Origin: Clostridiales bacterium
GTDB lineage: Bacteria > Bacillota > Clostridia > Tissierellales > Dethiosulfatibacteraceae
Direction of reading: 5' to 3'
Assembly (NCBI GenBank): GCA_003446975.1
Contig: DMAP01000149.1
Coordinates: 1 to 5,501, forward strand
Length of the DNA: 5,501 nt
The notes below the pieces were generated by a model. It saw nothing but the letters and a program-made list of their open reading frames with translations. It did no database searches and was not told the DNA's origin. The position numbers and the translations under genes are program-made. Each line of letters starts with the position of its first letter. Within the stretch, counting starts at the first letter, position 1. Below are positions 4,312-5,501 of the stretch, piece by piece.

Positions 4312-5501
4312 TTAATATGGTTCATCACAAGGCACGCTCATCCAAACAACTGAATGTGCTGCAACATAGATATTGCCTTCAAAACCATCACCGGACCAAG
4401 TCCATGTAGTTTCTGTCGGATGAGGATCGTCTTTGTCTATTCCGAAATCATGTGCATATGGGAATAGCCCCGGTGAATTTGTGTAAACTTCTTTTTTACC
4501 TTGTTTGACTTTTGGTAACACATCATTGCCGACCCACAAATGTGTTTCTCCTAGATAATAGCCTGGATCCATCTGATATGTTACAGTCACGGTACCTCCT
4601 GAATACACGACAGTGAGTTCTCCGACTATCTCTCCCTTATCCAGATCGTTCTGGCCTGCACCTGCATATATATCCCATGTATAGGTGCCTTCACTAAGCG
4701 GTCCATTTGTCCAACCCCAGAATTGGTTGTTCACATAATCCCAGTTAGGTTTTGCATATTGTCCACCATATGCCCAGGCTGTTTCATCACCCCAACATAG
4801 ATACTCAACAGTTACAGTGACATCATCTTTCTCATCGAGATAGCCTTCTGCATAGGAAACCTCGTTGCCAAGAGAATCCGTACCAAAGCCCAGTACCTCA
4901 AATGTTGTATCGGCATTTATTATAACGCCTGTGACCACCCATTGCCATGTCTCTCCCACATCAAGTATATCGTTGGTATTGACATCACCTGAGAAGCCCA
5001 AAGAATCCTTATCCAAGGTTGTATGTAGAACGGCATCCTTGTACAGTTCAACATAGACATCAGTCAACGGATCATTTCCTGTGTTTTCCTCAGTAATGAC
5101 CAGATCTATGGCATCGCCCATTGTAACCATGCTAACAGGCATTCCATCCATCTCTGCTGCAATACTTACCATTGTGTCGGGTTCGATTACATAAACATCC
5201 ACATCATCCTTTTCATCAAGGTAGCCTTCTGCATAGGAAACCTCATTGCCAAGGGAATCTGTTCCGAAGCCCAGTACCTCGAAATTGGTATCCGCATTTA
5301 CGGTTACGCCTGTGACTGACCACTGCCAGGTCTCTCCCACATCAAGTTTACCATTGGTATTGGTATCGCCTGAGAAACCGGTGGAATCCTTATCCAGGGT
5401 GGCATGTAGAACGGCATCCTTGTACAGTTCCACATAGACATCAGTCAACGGATCGTCACCTGTGTTCTGCTCCTTGATGGTCAGGTCGACTGTGTCACCT
5501 G
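4312..5501 (-). CDS. Repeat-containing surface or secreted protein, C-terminal part (5' end outside window)
   Basis: The frame is open from the window edge (395 complete codons visible) to TAA 4314-4312; the start lies outside. A TTG at 5448 is internal to a repeat and is not a real start. Two tandem copies of a 127-residue DUF11/Ig-like unit are seen: 5200-5501 (partial) and 4819-5199. The unit reads as N-T-G-x-D-P-L-T-D-V-Y-V-E-L, then G-F-S-G-D-x-N-T-N, L-D-V-G-E-T-W-Q-W, and N-A-D-T-x-F-E-V-L-G-F-G-T-D. About 168 C-terminal residues (4314-4818) form a different domain, rich in Trp, Tyr and Gly, with C-W-G-D-E-T-A-W-A-Y-G-G, W-G-W-T-N-G-P-L and G-E-T-H-L-W-V-G-N-D, ending C-D-E-P-Y. There is no LPXTG motif, hydrophobic tail or charged end, so any anchor must be N-terminal, non-covalent or absent. 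Very few Lys-rich or catalytic features are seen. Role in adhesion or as a structural exoprotein is inference; no enzyme activity can be assigned. Confidence 0.85.
   Translation of the reverse strand, partial: GDTVDLTIKEQNTGDDPLTDVYVELYKDAVLHATLDKDSTGFSGDTNTNGKLDVGETWQWSVTGVTVNADTNFEVLGFGTDSLGNEVSYAEGYLDEKDDVDVYVIEPDTMVSIAAEMDGMPVSMVTMGDAIDLVITEENTGNDPLTDVYVELYKDAVLHTTLDKDSLGFSGDVNTNDILDVGETWQWVVTGVIINADTTFEVLGFGTDSLGNEVSYAEGYLDEKDDVTVTVEYLCWGDETAWAYGGQYAKPNWDYVNNQFWGWTNGPLSEGTYTWDIYAGAGQNDLDKGEIVGELTVVYSGGTVTVTYQMDPGYYLGETHLWVGNDVLPKVKQGKKEVYTNSPGLFPYAHDFGIDKDDPHPTETTWTWSGDGFEGNIYVAAHSVVWMSVPCDEPY
4819..5199 (-). repeat. Complete DUF11-like repeat unit (381 bp, 127 residues)
   Basis: This copy is preceded by a second, partial copy (5200-5501) at exactly 381 bp offset. 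Over the 82 residues from T-D-V-Y-V-E-L to D-E-K-D-D-V the copies differ at nine positions (73 of 82 identical). The last 28 residues, beginning F-E-V-L-G-F-G-T-D-S-L, are identical. Each contains an EF-hand-like loop, D-x-N-x-N-x-x-L-D-x-G-E, with acidic or amide residues at positions 1, 3, 5, 9 and 12, which may bind calcium. In-frame period and high identity point to a recent duplication or homogenisation. Confidence 0.88.
5200..5501 (-). repeat. Partial DUF11-like repeat unit, running off the window
   Basis: This is the upstream copy of the 381-bp unit. It begins within G-D-T-V-D-L-T-I-K-E-Q-N-T-G-D-D-P-L, which matches G-D-A-I-D-L-V-I-T-E-E-N-T-G-N-D-P-L of the next copy. Its EF-hand-like loop is D-T-N-T-N-G-K-L-D-V-G-E. 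Since the window ends inside the unit, more copies upstream are likely but not seen. Confidence 0.85.

Noticed and set aside
4865..5437. Two near-identical 63-codon plus-strand frames at 4865-5056 and 5246-5437.
   Set aside because: They are the antisense shadow of the 381-bp coding repeats; their similarity only reflects the duplication.
4312..5448. A complete surface protein starting at TTG 5448.
   Set aside because: That TTG is a leucine in the middle of a repeat (D-D-P-L-T-D-V), and the frame stays open to the window edge.

Overview
The window is a piece of a chromosome from a strictly anaerobic, amino-acid-fermenting Firmicute (class Clostridia). It carries most of a selenium-dependent glycine reductase operon (Stickland fermentation) and, upstream of it on the same strand, the 3' end of a repeat-rich surface or secreted protein gene. 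Every gene reads on the minus strand, right to left. The case for a clostridial host rests on the grd genes themselves, two in-frame UGA selenocysteine codons, strong GGAGG ribosome binding sites and moderately AT-rich DNA. I cannot name the species.

Layout in transcription order. (1) 5501-4312: C-terminal part of a large extracellular protein with two tandem DUF11-like/Ig-like repeats (period 381 bp) and a Trp/Tyr-rich C-terminal domain, followed by a hairpin terminator at 4207-4233. (2) 4098-4070: a near-consensus sigma-A promoter. (3) 4036-3866: a tandem (two-aptamer) glycine riboswitch, whose aptamer-2 P1 helix overlaps the base of an intrinsic terminator (3869-3837). This is the architecture expected of a glycine-activated ON switch. 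(4) 3822-3442 grdX. (5) 3416-2130 grdE, the pyruvoyl proprotein. (6) 2114-807 grdB, read through UGA as selenocysteine 350. (7) 772-455, an atypical thioredoxin with an SCEPC active site. (8) 407 to the window edge, grdA, read through UGA as selenocysteine 44; its last roughly 20 codons lie outside.

How it works together. GrdE and GrdB form substrate-binding component PB, which holds glycine as a Schiff base on the GrdE pyruvoyl group. The carboxymethyl group passes to the selenocysteine of GrdA (PA), and component PC (GrdC/GrdD, not in the window, probably just downstream) releases acetyl phosphate. Thioredoxin re-reduces GrdA. The riboswitch lets glycine, the substrate, switch on the whole operon.

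Points most worth a second look: the glycine riboswitch with its mutually exclusive terminator; the gene order grdX-grdE-grdB-trxA-grdA, which differs from the order I know from model clostridia and has no trxB between grdX and grdE; a perfect 16-bp tandem duplication spanning the grdB stop codon; the SCEPC thioredoxin; and the recently duplicated surface repeats with EF-hand-like loops. I found no evidence for an entirely new system here: the main content is a known pathway in an uncommon arrangement.
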